Assembly (NCBI GenBank): GCA_029204225.1
Contig: CM055106.1
Location: forward strand, 38,777,827 to 38,841,826
DNA from: Diphasiastrum complanatum
Lineage: Eukaryota > Streptophyta > Lycopodiopsida > Lycopodiales > Lycopodiaceae
Reading direction: 5' to 3'
DNA length: 64,000 nucleotides
Shown: one piece after another, positions 35,930-48,376 of the stretch
Position numbering within the stretch: position 1 is the stretch's first letter
Layout: every line of letters starts with the position of its first letter
The notes under the pieces: generated by a model
The model's database searches: none
Told to the model about the DNA's origin: nothing
The model's input: only the letters and a program-made list of their open reading frames with translations
Position numbers and translations under genes: made by a program

Positions 35930-36600
35930 ACTTATGTGAATGTAGTACGTCCGAAAGTCTAAGGTTCTTCAATGAAGGTTTGGAGCCTATCTAAACTTCA
36001 TACAGTGTCCTTTTAGAGTGGCCTTTAGTCGAACATCTATATTGTATGTAGGCTACCATGGATATAGCTTCAACCCAGAATGACTTAGGATGTGATGCAT
36101 GAGCTACCATGCACTTCATAGATTCAACTAATGTTAGATTACTCCTCTCAACATTGTTTTAGTAATTTTGGGACAATCCCAAGTCCCGTTGTTTTCTTTT
36201 ATGAGGTCCTACACTCGAAATTAAGTTCAATTGCACAAACTCGAAAAATACCTATGCTCAAACTTAAGTTCGAGCACATGTTCCTTTGCTTGAAGTTAAA
36301 GTTTGAGCACACAAGCATGTACTAGATATGATAGAGAAAAATCAATTCATTTCAAAATCAAATTTTTTTTCAATGTTACTAAAATTGTATTTCTTTGCAA
36401 GTCTATTGGACTAAGGAGATTGAGTAATAAACAACTGCTTAATTCCTTTGCTAACCCAGTATTGTTTGAATTTAGTGGAGATGCACTCTCCACCATTATT
36501 AGTTTTCAATGCTTTGATTTGTTTATTAATCTTTGCTTCAACACACTCCTTGAAGATTTTGAAAAAGTAAAAAGCTTTTATGCTTCATGAAACATATTGT
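35930..36600 (-). pseudogene. Ty1/copia integrase relic
   Basis: Read on the minus strand from about 36600, frames give FKIFKECVEAKINKQIKAL, then NNGGECISTKFKQYW and GIKQLF. This matches the copia integrase core around the second catalytic Asp, here Asn. After about 150 bp without similarity it resumes near 36160 with VERSNLTLVESMKCMVAHA and PKSFWVEAISMVAYIQYRC, then KPSLKNLR, the C-terminal integrase region. The catalytic Glu is kept in VERSN. Flanking gag and RT are not seen. It is a short, old fragment. Confidence 0.75.
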
Positions 36601-36660
36601 TGCTCTTCTTGATGTTAGATATAACTAAACATTCACCTCTCAGTTTAGTTGCCACTAGTT

Positions 36661-36893
36661 AACCGTGAGCTCAAATCTGTAAGGCCCCCGTTATGAGGAG
36701 AAGCCATTATTGAGCACGGTTGTTAGTATGAGGTCTAATGTGAGACCATGATGGTTATGAGATGGTTGGATTGCATAGCAGGAAGTCCGGCGGGTTCGGG
36801 AAGCGGAGCCCCCCGAGAATTAGGGGTCCGGGAGGCGGTAGCCCCCTGGCGGGGGGTTTGGGCAGCAGAGCCCCCCAACGGCAAGGGGCTGCC
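36661..36893. repeat. GC-rich LTR-like segment split by element B (resumes at 42141)
   Basis: From about 36780 a GC-rich module of the type GGGTTCGGGAAGCGGAGCCCC repeats three times with variation, ending in the element B target site CTGCC. After element B the sequence resumes with ctgccggtagaccccggcc and runs as LTR-like DNA to about 42350. Similar G-rich/C-rich modules occur in plant LTRs. It is not plastid or rRNA sequence that I recognise. Confidence 0.6.
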
Positions 36894-37813
36894 TGTTGCG
36901 CCGGCGCCTCAAAGGGCGCTGGGACTTGAGCGGTTTTCCCAACACGCGCTTAAGTCTAACATTCATCCATCATGCACTTACGTAAAAGCCAACTCAGAAT
37001 CGTAACAAGCTTAACCATTCAGACTTAAGAAAACTGGAATCCCAACCAACCCGAAAGCCAACTCAGAATCCGTCCCCAAAAGGTAACCAAAGGCAAAGAC
37101 AAGCCACACATGAAACCCAAGGCATAGTGGTCGCCAAACTGACCAATTGGCATAGCGGCAAGCCCCATGTCGATGACAGGGACCCTTAGGCGCCAGCGAC
37201 GCAAAAAGGTTGTAGTAAGGGTCCTTCCACTTGGACCAGTCTCGGAGGCGAAACCGAAATGGTAATCATCCCCAAGGATCAACTTTATTAGATTTGGAAG
37301 AGGTTACATTCATACATAGACTGACTGGTCTCGGGGCCACCAACACGTGCTGGGCATTGTGCCTGGCTCGTGCTGGTAGAGGGAGCTGAGACCTGGCGAC
37401 TGGATTCCTGGCGCTGGTTGAGCTGCCCAAGTTTCTGTCTGCCGGACTCCCCCTATAGTTCTGTTGTGATTCGGCGCACCCCCTCTGGTTTGAAACATAG
37501 TGCTTTCTGGTAAAGCACGCTTTTTAGGACTTAGTTTTTATTTTGCTGATTAAGCCTGGCAAGCCTGGCAGAATCAGTCTGGCTCCCGGACATGGGTCCC
37601 GGGAGCCGTCCCGGCGGCCGAATCAACCTGCTTTCCTGACTAGGCCATGACTCGAGCTCCAGAACTAGCTCATGACTTTGTGACTACTTGACTGGCTCAC
37701 CACAGGTCGGAGGCTCAGTCCTTGACATTCTAACTTGCTCTGGGACCTTAGGGAGTGTCACCCCTTTGAGTCTTACAGGGCACGCTGGGTGCACCCAAGT
37801 CAGCTTTACAACA
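36894..37813 (-). repeat. 3' LTR of element B
   Basis: 920 bp, same ends as the LTRs of element A. The adjoining tract cctcccctcg (minus strand cgaggggagg) is the polypurine site. Confidence 0.95.
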
Positions 37814-38180
37814 TCCTCCCCTCGTTTGAGAAAGCTGATGTCCTCATCAGGGCCAAACTAGAACCTAAGACTCATGGCACGGGCTTAATTCACCGGCCAG
37901 ACTTTAGTCACATATACAAGGGCACGGGCTTGATTCACCGGCCAAAGGAAACCAACTGTAAAGCAGAGTAATGATATTGTGTTTTACACCCAGCACAGGA
38001 AAAGTGTGGATCTAGTTCACTTACGTAAAACCTGTGTGAAGCTGCTGCACTTAGACATCAAACTGAAGCTCACTCCTCAATGAGAAATGCGGCTTACTTT
38101 ATTAGCATGAAAGAAAAAGGTACTCACGGCTCCCTTAAGCCTCAGATATGTCGTTGTCGTCGCACATCTGGATGAGTCCC

Positions 38181-40391
38181 CTAGGACTCTAGATATTTCG
38201 TTTGGTCGTCCAGGTTGAGCTCCTTGAGCTCTGCATCGGCACTTAGATTCACCTTTGACGTAGAAACTGCAGGCAATGTTGGCTCCATTTGACCTCGCGT
38301 TAGCTGGTTTGTCACTGTTGGATGTCTTTCATTAAAAAGGTGAGTTTTCGCTTGGTCACACAAGGTGAGCTCTTTGAGCTCTGCATCGGCACTTGAATTC
38401 ACCTTTGATGTAGAGACTATAGGCAATTTTGGCTCCATTTGTTCCCGTGTCAGCTGGTCTGTCACTGTTGGTTGTCCTTCGTTAAATAGGTGAATGAGAT
38501 TGGGAGGAATGGTTGGCTCAGGTTCATTTGTGTCGTTCTTTTCTAGTTGGTCCCCTGGCACAGCTCTGACGACACAAGGTCTCCTGCCATTATATAATAA
38601 CACAAGGTTAACCCCTTTTGCCAAGAAGGCCACCACATATTCGTTAAACCAACTTAATCCCAAAATAGCATCGAAGGCATCCATCTTCAAGATTGTGAAC
38701 GTTAGTCGATTCTTCCAGGCTCCCAGAGAGATTGGTAAGTTGGTTGCCAATCTACAAGTGGTCATTGTACCTTTCGCGGTCTCCACACAAATAGGAGTCA
38801 CATTTTCTTCACATTGGATGTCCAATTCTCCTGTCAGTTTTTCTGACAAGTAGTTATGTGACGCCCCCAGGTCTACCATGAAGTAAATGATCCTGCCTTG
38901 AATACAGCCTTTCAGGTACAATAACTTGGATCCCCTCACAGGAGTCGCCATAAGATGTTCACGATAAGCCGCAAGTGCCCCTATCTGTTGCAAGGCATTC
39001 AGGTCAGACTCCGTCAAATCCGTTTCTGGGTCCTCTTCATCATCTTGTTCACCATCTTCTTGATCAAATGCCTCTCTCTCCATCCTATCAAATCCTTCAA
39101 TGGCAGCCATGATTTGCTTATTCAATGGTTTGGGGCATGATCTCCAAGAGTGACCTTGCTGATGACAGTTGAAGCAACGCATGGAACTGCCCACTGTTGG
39201 TGAGCTGTTGCTGTGACTAGTCGAAGGTCCAACATTGTTTCTTCTCTGGAACATGTTCCCTCCATTGTTGCCTTGGTTGCCAAACCCTGTTTTTGTTGGG
39301 AATTTATTCACGCTACTTGAGGCTTGGTTGCCATTTGGAGCTGAGTCCCCCCTTGAAAAGAAGCTCGGACTCGGTCTGGATCCACTAAATACTCTTGTTG
39401 AGGTTGCGGGAGCAGCTGGTGCCAATGTGCTCTCATAATCACAAACCATTTCAGCCGCTCGAATAGTTGAATTGAAATCATGGGGCATGTAGCTGTCTAT
39501 CGCACGTCGGGTCCAGGATTGCATTCCAGACAATAGGTAATGAGTTTTGTCCGCCTCGGACATATCTTCAATAACCCATACACTCTATCTGAATCTATTG
39601 AGGTACTCTCGCAATGACCCTTTCTGTTTGAGCCCCGATAATTCTGTCCTCAATCTCATGTGTGAATCCTTCGATATGAACTCCTCTCGTAACGCGGCTG
39701 TGAATGCGTCCCATGTTTGAAAATGCATTCCTGCCATCCGGTACCAATTTGTAGTGTAGCCCTCAAAATATGCTAATGCCAAGTCAGTTCTTTCTTCCTC
39801 AGGAGTGTTCATTAGACGGAAGTAATGGTCCATGTGAAACAACCAATCTTCCACAACTCGAATGTCACGCTCTCCTTTGAAAGTAGGTGGTGCTTTCACT
39901 TTGGCAGTCTTTCTTGGGCCCTCCGTGGTTCGCGCTCGTGGTTCTCTTGGTATCTGTGGAGGAGGCGCCACTGCATTCTCCCTAGTTGCTTCCAACTCTT
40001 CAAACCTGGCTTCGAGCTGTGTTAGCCCGTCTCTCATTTCTCTAGCAAGGTTAATTTGGGTAAGATTCATGGCTCGCAAGGATGTTTGCCATTCTTTCCT
40101 TTCGGTTTCTCTATCCTTCTTCACCTCGCTAAGCATAGCCGTCATTGCGCTTGATAAGTATTGCCGCATCTTCACTTCAAAGAGGTCCTGTTGTGCCTCT
40201 GGCAAGGGTTCATCTCTTGGTGTAGGTTCAGAAGGGCCACCCATCTCTTCATGGAGGGGCGCCACTGTGGAGTGCATACGCTCTTTCTTTCTCGACTTGG
40301 ACCTGGTGCCATCTCGATGCATGCAGCTGTATTCTCGAGTCAGCTCTTCTCCGTCCGTCAGTGCTCGTAACTCTTCAAGATGGTCCTCCAT
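38181..40391 (-). pseudogene. Gag-protease of element B, interrupted by one stop
   Basis: It aligns over its whole length with the element A protein. The frame runs 40391-39585, meets TAG at 39582-39584 where A has CAG (Gln, in RFRQSVW), and continues in the same frame 39563-38181. There is also a 3-bp deletion near the N-terminus (SSRMH in A, SCMH here) and scattered substitutions. The knuckle, the Asp-Leu-Gly protease site and the C-terminal duplication are all shared with A. Apart from the single stop, it remains open. Confidence 0.95.
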
Positions 40392-40738
40392 TATAGTCAG
40401 AGGTGTACTTCCAACAGATTATCGCCTCAATCCTTTTTATATTTGAAGCTCTCCCTTCTGTCAGCCGGGCCCCACAGCTCTCTTTTCTTCTTTGTTAAAT
40501 CAGCTTCAATGAAAATATCCCTTCCTCAAACTTAGCATGCCCACATCACCTGAGAGCCAAGTAGGAACCAGGTCATTTGTGTCCAAGCAAGCACACGACA
40601 AACGGAACATACCAACCAAAGCAAACACAGAGGATCCTTCTCAAGCCACAAACCCCCCTTGAGACCGGCCGTAGGACCTTTGCCTAGCCGCGCCCACACA
40701 AATCTATCACAGAATTAGCCCACGGGGAAACATCCATC

Positions 40739-41127
40739 CAACCATCCGTGCTTTCACCATTAAGCAGCACATTGCCTCAGTCACGCCCCACCACTTTTTG
40801 GTCGATAGCCCTTATAGCTAAACGATCGGCAGCTATCCCGCACCGGCAGCTAACCACCCGTGCTTTACACCCGAATTCGAGCAGCATCTCTGTATCAATG
40901 GTTAACCCGTACAGTTCGAATATGTCGCCCCGCACCCCACAAGGTACAGATCGTGCTTTCACCTACCTAGGCAGCACTTTGCCTCATCCGTCCTACGTGC
41001 AGACAGCGCCAGACCCGAACCGCGAGAACTGACCGTGCTTACACCTCGAGGGCAGCACTTTGACTCATCAAGTCCCCCGTTCTGCCGACCACCCCGACCG
41101 TGGACGCACCCGTGCTTACACTGTGGG
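40739..41127 (-). repeat. Leader stem-loop array of element B
   Basis: The five GTGCTGC...AAGCAC units of element A are present in the same order on the minus strand. Unit 1 differs within its loop (CCCACAGTG for CTCACAGTG) while both stem halves are unchanged. Confidence 0.85.
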
Positions 41128-41224
41128 CAGCACCTTGCGCAACGGTTGTCCTGACAAATCCCAAAAACGTGGCCATCCCTGTGAGACTTGCGTAGCTGAC
41201 CGGTTAGTCGGCTCTGATACCACA

Positions 41225-42140
41225 TGTTGCGCCGGCGCCTCAAAGGGCGCTGGGACTTGAGCGGTTTCCCCAACACGCGCTTAAGTCTAACATTCATCCA
41301 TCATGCACTTACGTAAAAGCCAACTCAGAATCGTAACAAGCTTAACCATTCAGACTTAAGAAAACTGGAATCCCAACCAACCCGAAAGCCAACTCAAAAT
41401 CCGTCCCCAAAAGGTAACCAAAGGCAAAGACAAGCCACACATGAAACCCAAGGCATAGTGGTCGCCAAACTGACCAATTGGCATAGCGGCAAGCCCCATG
41501 TCGATGACAGGGACCCTTAGGCGCCAGCGATGCAAAAAGGTTGTAGTAAGGGTCCTTCCACTTGGACCAGTCCCGGAGGCGAAACCGAAATGGTAATCAT
41601 CCCCAAGGATCAACTTTATTAGATTTGGAAGAGGATACATTCATACATAGACTGACCGGTCTCGGGGCCACCAAAGCTGGGCATTGTGCCTGGCTCGTGC
41701 TGGTAGAGGGAGCTGAGACCTGGCGACTGGATTCCTGGCGCTGGTTGAGCTGCCCAAGTTTCTGTCTGACGGACTCCCCCTATAGTTCTGCTGTGATTCG
41801 GCGCACCCCCTCTGGTTTGAAACATAGTGCTTTCTGGTAAAGCACGCTTTTTAGGACTTAGTTTTTATTTTGCTGATTAAGCCTGGCAAGCCTGGCAGAA
41901 TCAGTCTGGCTCCCGGACATGGGTCCCGGGAGCCGTCCCGGCGGCCGAATCAACCCGCTTTCCTGACTAGGCCATGACTCGAGCTCCAGAGCTAGCTCAT
42001 GACTTTGTGACTACTTGACTAGCTCACCACAGGTCGGAGGCTCAGTCCTTGACATTCTAACTTGCTCTGGGACCTTAGGGAGTGTCACCCCTTTGAGTCT
42101 TACAGGGCACGCTGGGTGCACCCAAGTCAGCTTTACAACA
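41225..42140 (-). repeat. 5' LTR of element B
   Basis: 916 bp. The primer-binding site lies at 41210-41222, two bases inside it. Confidence 0.95.
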
Positions 42141-42350
42141 CTGCCGGTAGACCCCGGCCCCGACGGTACGGCCTCTTCATCATTTGGCCTTCCAACTCCT
42201 TATGCAAAAACACACTTTTGGTGTTTTGCATCCCTTTTGTCACTTGGCTGTTCGCTCTCTCTGATGGTGGTCGCCGCTATATAACTACCACATTGAGAAG
42301 CATTCCTTAGTAGTTGGAGCATTCTGTTTATTGTAGATCAGTCGTCCAGA

Positions 42351-43255
42351 GTCTATTCAAAATCGCCATTGAAGCCCTTCTCCAGGGTGCACGGGTTGGA
42401 TAGCACCATCGTCATATGTACTAGCTTTATTATCAGATTTTCAGATTCGAGTTTATTGTCTCTTGTCTATGCTGAATTCAATTGTCAATTACCATGGCAT
42501 ACTTATATAGGCAGCACTTTCACTATTTGACCAAAGCAGCCTTTTCAAGTCTAAGAAACGTAGTTATATAGATTTTCAATATGGAGAGTAATTAATTTTT
42601 TGACTAATAAAGAACTTTTTACATAAAAATTGTCGTTCCAAATGTCGTAAAGAATTGCATGGTAGTATGGAGCAATACTACCTTTTCAAATAGAATCTTT
42701 GAACTTCATACCTGAATGCGAGGTGAGGTGATTTCTTGTGAGCTACCCATCTTCCAAAATTTAAGCCAAACCCTGTTCTCGTGCTATTGAGCCAACACCG
42801 AGAGTAACAAATTAATGGTATTGTAGCCTTAATAATATAACAACGTCATCTTGCAGCAGTGCTAAACTCAAACTTACGTAGACTAGAATCATCAGCCAAC
42901 ACATGTGTGTAAGAAAGATGAAATAGCAATAAGCTTCAAAACCGATTCCTATTAGAATGTAAAAAACGGTATAGTATATACATTTCTCTTTTCTTCAAAT
43001 CATCGTAGTTGTCCACAAAAACACTTCATGCTTTATATATAAGCAAGTATTCATACACCAACCACAAACTTGTTCTTCTTTCATATATGTTAGCACATAC
43101 ATTCATCATAAAGATCATTATGTAAGCATATGAACAAACTCATTGAGTGCGGCCTCTTACGAAGTGACATCGTAGAGAGTCATATTGATCTGTAGAAATA
43201 CACTAAGTCAAGAATTGAACTGTTTTAGGGCACCTTCAGCTTTTTCTCAAAATCC

Positions 43256-43328
<73 letters not shown>

Positions 43329-45097
43329 TCGAAGGTAATCTATTTTGAATGAGGAACGTTCCCAGCCACTTTCCAGAATTTGCGAACTGAGAAAAAGCCA
43401 ATTCCCCTAAAATGCGAAGCAGTGAGAAAATTTGTGACGTCCTCGTCCGCATCAACATTCCCTACGGATTGATCGTGTACACAATGTATAGTTGTCATCG
43501 CAAGCCAAATACTTCCAAGTACAACGGCTTGTCTAATTAGATGACAAACATTTAGTATATATGGATGCAATCTCTAAATGGATCATCCCAGCACACTCTA
43601 CGAGATGCTCCGTCCATGAGACGAATGATTTTGAGCCTCCCAGTTACGCCGTCATGCTGGTTGTAGCTGCTATTTTGTTGTGCTTCAGTGTAATATAGCA
43701 GCAGCATGCCTTTATATCTATGTATAACGTAGATGAATGCTTGTTGTGATTTGAATGCACTTCACTGTTGTTTGATAACATTTGTTCACTCACTCTGATC
43801 AGAACACGAACGTCTACGACTCAGTTTTTTATCAGACGATGGCAGTCTTTGACGCTTGAGGAACTTACGTTGTCATACTGCTCTTTTAATCTACTTCAAA
43901 ACTAAACTTCTGATTAAATCCATTTTTCAATAATACCACACACAAACCATTCTCTTCGGTGGACTGTACTCATTCTGTAGTTTTGTGAGTATGAATTGAT
44001 TTATAAGATCTTGTTGGGCAATAGAACACTTAAGCTGTGATTATAAATAGCATAAACATTCATCTAGCAACCCATTGTAGCGGGAGAGCTGTTCCGCAAA
44101 TATTCATGCTCTCTTCTTCGCTCGCATTCTCTATCTTCCTTCTTGCGCCCATCAGGTGGTGGCATTGGAGATCAAATTTTGCAAAAAAATTGGTCAATAA
44201 TTCTAAGTCATAGAGGGTGGATATGGAATGGATTCTATGGCATGGTGGAACAAGTGTATCTATATTCTTGTGGTTGTGGATATGGAATGGATCATGCAAC
44301 GAATCTACTTAAACGGATCATGTAGCAAATCTGCTTCTTGTGAGGTCGTTACAAAAGATAGTAATAACTAACAAGTAATGAATTGCAGAATGACCTAGAC
44401 AGGTAACGACTAATGAGGGATATAACAAATACCCATATGAACAATCCTAGTCGATAATCATTGCAAACGTATGGTGGAATTGATTTTGTTGAGCTGATTT
44501 AGCCCAAAAATCCAACATAGAGTTCTTGGATAGAAAGGAGCAAATATTGTCGGTTCCATAATGTAGTTGTAGTAGGCTCGTCAAGTTCTCAAATAAAATT
44601 GGTGAAATGTTACCAATTCCACGATATAGCTATACTGGACTTATCAGTTTTTGGGCATAAACATTTTTAGTTCCATGTCGATGTAGAGACTATATTGAAT
44701 TTTTTTTTCACATTATGAGCTTTTATGGATGGTCATAAACATAATCATCATGTTTTGGATGTGGCATTGTTATTGGTTCAAATTTATGGCATTTGAAAAT
44801 AAGACACTTCACCATGTTCTACTCCATAACCAGGCCAAATTTATTCAAATAATTTTCAAATTGCTACCACATCATTGTAAATAGATTACTTTAAACTACA
44901 TCACTAAAGCAACAAAAACTTCTCTTTTGGGACTTGAGCACATGCATTCTACCTAACCAATTGAGCTATCCATTTGTGGGCATCTCTAAAAGTGTTCAAA
45001 TACAAGGAGATACGCATATATGTATAGCTTATTACAATTTTTGTCCTATGGCCAAGTTTAAGCTCCTTGCTCAAAGAGATTAGCCACGTGGCATAAT
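42351..45097. other. AT-rich spacer, no recognised gene
   Basis: Only short unassigned frames are present. The stretch 44140-44330 has a 60-codon frame with a short near-repeat (tggatatggaatggat twice) and no domain. Confidence 0.5.
43259..43325. repeat. (AG)n microsatellite, about 67 bp
   Basis: An uninterrupted AG tract of about 33 repeats. The overlapping minus-strand frame rich in Ser-Leu is a shadow of it. Confidence 0.97.
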
Positions 45098-45197
45098 GTG
45101 AACCTCAAATGTGGAGTAAATGGACGGTCGAGCGTTATACATGTGGTAGTCTCACATATGTATAGTAAAGGGACGGTCAGGCATGAAACATGTGGCA
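45098..45197. repeat. ~49-bp tandem duplication downstream of the non-LTR element
   Basis: Two units share agtaaa-g-gacggtc and end ...acatgtgg (45098-45147 and 45148-45197). They lie 40-140 bp past the stop codon of the minus-strand RT gene, so they would fall in its 3' untranslated region. Confidence 0.7.
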
Positions 45198-45238
45198 TGA
45201 TCTCTGATTTCGAGACAGATAAGAAGATATGGAGAAAG

Positions 45239-48200
45239 TTAATGCAGGACTCCTGGCACGAATAGGATAAAGCCTTCTCCAGGAGTGCGATGTGAATAAT
45301 CTCGCTCTTTATCTAGAGCTGCATGAGAAGCAGCGGCACCCTGAGTAGTTGAAGCACGACAAAGGAGGTCAGGCCGCAAAGGATCAGCAACAACAACATC
45401 CCCAAGCGTGTGAATCTCCTCGCACGAAAGAACAAGATCAACTCGACGCCGAGGCGATTGTGAATCAGACACAGGCAAGATGTGGGTCTGCTCTCGAACA
45501 ACATGAAAGCCGCACTCATGAGCAATAGATGCCAATACGTCACGAATGGAATCATGAGTCGCAATACGCTCTCCGCCAGAAGGGCAACGCATGAGATGAG
45601 TGCCAATAGGATCAACAGGGTGACCACAGGAACATTTTGTCAAACCTGCCAACACTGGATGAGGGAAACCCAACCTAACCCGAAGAGCGGTGAGAAACAA
45701 CTCTGAATAAAGGCGCAAGTGTGGAACAACAGGGTGCGCAACAAGCCAAGCGCCAGCACCCGGGCCTGCACAAGACAAAAGGCGAGCCCGAGTCTCATCG
45801 GAAGGTGAATCAATGAGAAGCTGAGTGAAAGCATGAGAGTGGAAGCACTCCAAAAGATACTTCTGAAAATGAGCACGCTGATGGCTAAGCAAAGACTCAA
45901 AGGGAGGCAAAGAAGCTCGCACAGGTGGAGGAATGAGATCCTTGGTCGCACGAAGATGTTGTTGGAAAGGAAGAATGCCTGTTTCCACATGAGCTACTGA
46001 ATCGAGAAGAATGGGCTTGTTGTCCTGCTGAAACCGAGAGATAAGTGCAGAGGCAACAAGGGCCCAACTTTCCATAAAAGCAGCTGGAGCAATAGAAGCT
46101 GTGCAAGAAAGACCAACACCTCCGGACGAAGCGGGAAGAGAGACTTGTCGCTTAACGAAGTGACCATTGGGAATACGAAAGGATTCTGAACCCATCAAGA
46201 GACCCAAAATATCTGATAAAGTATTATCGAAATCCTTTAGCAAAGCCAAAACATCAGGAGAGAGGGGAACACACCGTAGAATATAACTTGGCCGTTGAGC
46301 GAAGCATTGAGTGAGAATCCCTAGAGCAACTTGAGCATTGCCAAGCTTTGGTAGCAGATCAGTGTGACGAAGATGTGCGTCCAAAGTGTCCCCCAAAGAG
46401 GAAGCCACAAAATCCGAGAAACCTATAGGAATACCAAGCACTCTAATCCCATCAACCGGAGTATTGAAACCTGTAGGTAAAGGGAGCTCAGGAAGGAAGC
46501 CCTGAGGACACCAAGCAACTCACTTAGAGGGATTGACAATGAGGCCCAAAGCCGAAAGTTGCTGAGAGAAATGTAGGAAAGCCGGAAAGACGTCATTAGC
46601 AGGTCCCACAATATGCGTGTCATCAACAATAGAGGGAAACAAACAAGAAGGAAAAGCAGCAGAAGAAGCACGCAATGCCCGAAAGTGCGCCAAAGCAAAA
46701 AGAACACCACCCAAGGGATCACCTTGTCTGATACCATCAGCAGACGAGATAACTGAAACATTACCTAAGCAAGAAGCATGACTGAAATATAGAGGCGCAT
46801 CCATGGAATAAAAAGAGCGAACAAACGGGATGAGCTGAGCGAGAGGACCGTGAGCCGCACGAAGTTCTTCGAAAATGGCCTCTCGGGAAACAGAATTGAA
46901 AGCATTTTTAACATCCACCTGAAGGACAACCCAATCTGGATGAAGATCCAAGGTAGCACGCAAAGCATGTATGACTGTCTCGCAACCGCCAGGAGTAGCA
47001 CAACCAAACTGATGAGGAAATAAGTGGTCATGAAAATTGTCACGAAGCTGAAAACCAAGAGCTCTAGAAACCAATCTGTATAAAACCTCTCCAACAGCAA
47101 TGGGACGCACTCCACCGCCAGGCTTATCCAAGGCTATCAAACGAGTAGCACCAAGAATACGAGCAATAGAAAGAGGAATACGGCCACATGCTACGGAAGA
47201 GCAAACTTGAAAGAGCAAACCAAACCCGCTAGCAGAGTCATCAGGAGAAAAACAGTCACGAAGATGCTCGAAAACCATACCAGAAGGACCCCCAGTTGAC
47301 AAATGAGGGCTACGCAGAAAAGCATTAAGAAAATGAGGTTCTGAGAGCTGCAAATCAGAATCAGGTTCAAAGTCCTCAACAAAAGAAGGAAGGGAGTCAT
47401 TTGTCGGTGGGTGAAGAAGCTCCAAAGCCTGAAGGGTGGCAACAGAAGGAGTAGCTGGATTTGTAGGAGCTAGAGCACGAGCTGCACGAGAATACTCACC
47501 CACTTGCCCAAGTAAAACACAGCGACGCAACCGACGATGAACAGGGGGTATAGAAACATCATCCGAAGTCGAAACCCGCTGAGCAGCAAGCGCATGACAG
47601 CGAAGGAAATGCTCTTCTTACAGATTTTCCCAATCTCCTGACATAAAGCGACGAATCCTGTTGCGAGTTTCTCTATGACCAGCATCACCACCCCGAGGAG
47701 GCAGAGGCAAATACCAGAGAGGAAAAAGCAAAAAGGCATGCCAAGCTACAATATCAGAAGGGTTGGAAGCCAGACGAGACAAAGGTAAGGACAAAGCTCT
47801 CTGGACGTCTAAGCGCAAGGCAAAGGGAATGTGTGCATAAAGACGAGGACGAGGAAAACCCAAGTGAAAAGCGGTCAATATCAAGGGAGCGAATCCAGGT
47901 CCAAGACGAGTCGGGTGGCGAAGTGGGAGCAGGATGAGGTGCAAGGTCGACATTGGTTAATGCAAGTTGTTGACGAAAAGCAGATCAAGCGTTATGATGG
48001 CAAGAAAGACCGGCACCTTGCACATAAAGGCGACCACAGCCTGCACATGGAACACACATGGAACACGGGGGCGAGAAGAGGAAGACGGAGAAAGCTGAGA
48101 AACAGAAAGAGAGGAAGAAAGCTGATGGCGAAGATGGGACGGACAGTATGGCACCACCTGGCCAGAGGAGAGAAGCAAGGAATCCATAACATCACGGTGG

Positions 48201-48376
48201 GCTTCCCGACGCGCGCAAGAAGGGGAAGCACTAGAAGGATGCTCTGAAGGGGAAGCAGGTCTCTTCTCTCCACGTCGAACAAGATGATTGAAATCCGGGA
48301 GTTGCAAAGGATGAGAAGATTCGTGAGGAACCATATTGACAGGTAAAGATCCAGCCGCTGCCTCCGAAGATTCCAA
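45239..48376 (-). pseudogene. Non-LTR retroelement protein: reverse transcriptase with C-terminal zinc-binding and restriction-like nuclease region
   Basis: The frame starts at about 48376 (MESSEAAAGSLPV), shifts near 47955, meets TAA near 47615, runs 47530-46520, meets TGA, and continues in the same frame to 45239. RT motifs are complete: LIALDKPGGGVRPIAVG, VLQVDVKNAFNS (motif A, about 46910), GIRQGDPLGG (B, about 46725) and SIVDDTHIVG (C, about 46615). The tail has CSCGHPVDPIGTHLMRC, a Cys/His cluster, then RRRVDLVL and LGDVVVADP. The spacing resembles the PD-D/E restriction-like endonuclease of R2-type elements. Such a protein nicks a target and copies RNA from the nick. The clade cannot be fixed by eye. 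Only about three lesions in 3.1 kb mean it is young or recently active. Confidence 0.85.

Larger units (their letters stand above)
36894..42140 (-). mobile_element. Element B: complete gag-only LTR retrotransposon, inverted relative of A
   Basis: On the minus strand the 5' LTR is 42140-41225 and the 3' LTR 37813-36894. A 5-bp duplication CTGCC lies at 36889-36893 and 42141-42145. Primer site, leader array, gag-protease and polypurine tract have the same positions as in A. Its ORF carries one nonsense codon. One LTR has a small deletion near 41675, where cacgtgttggtgg-type sequence is shortened. A and B form a 5.2-kb inverted repeat about 21 kb apart. Confidence 0.95.

Noticed and set aside
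36780-36893. Plastid or ribosomal DNA insertion
   Set aside because: High GC content alone suggested it; the sequence matches no plastid or rRNA segment I know and has repeated modules as in LTRs.
47831-48247. 138-codon plus-strand ORF
   Set aside because: It is antisense to the N-terminal part of the non-LTR element protein, rich in Arg/Lys, with no domain.
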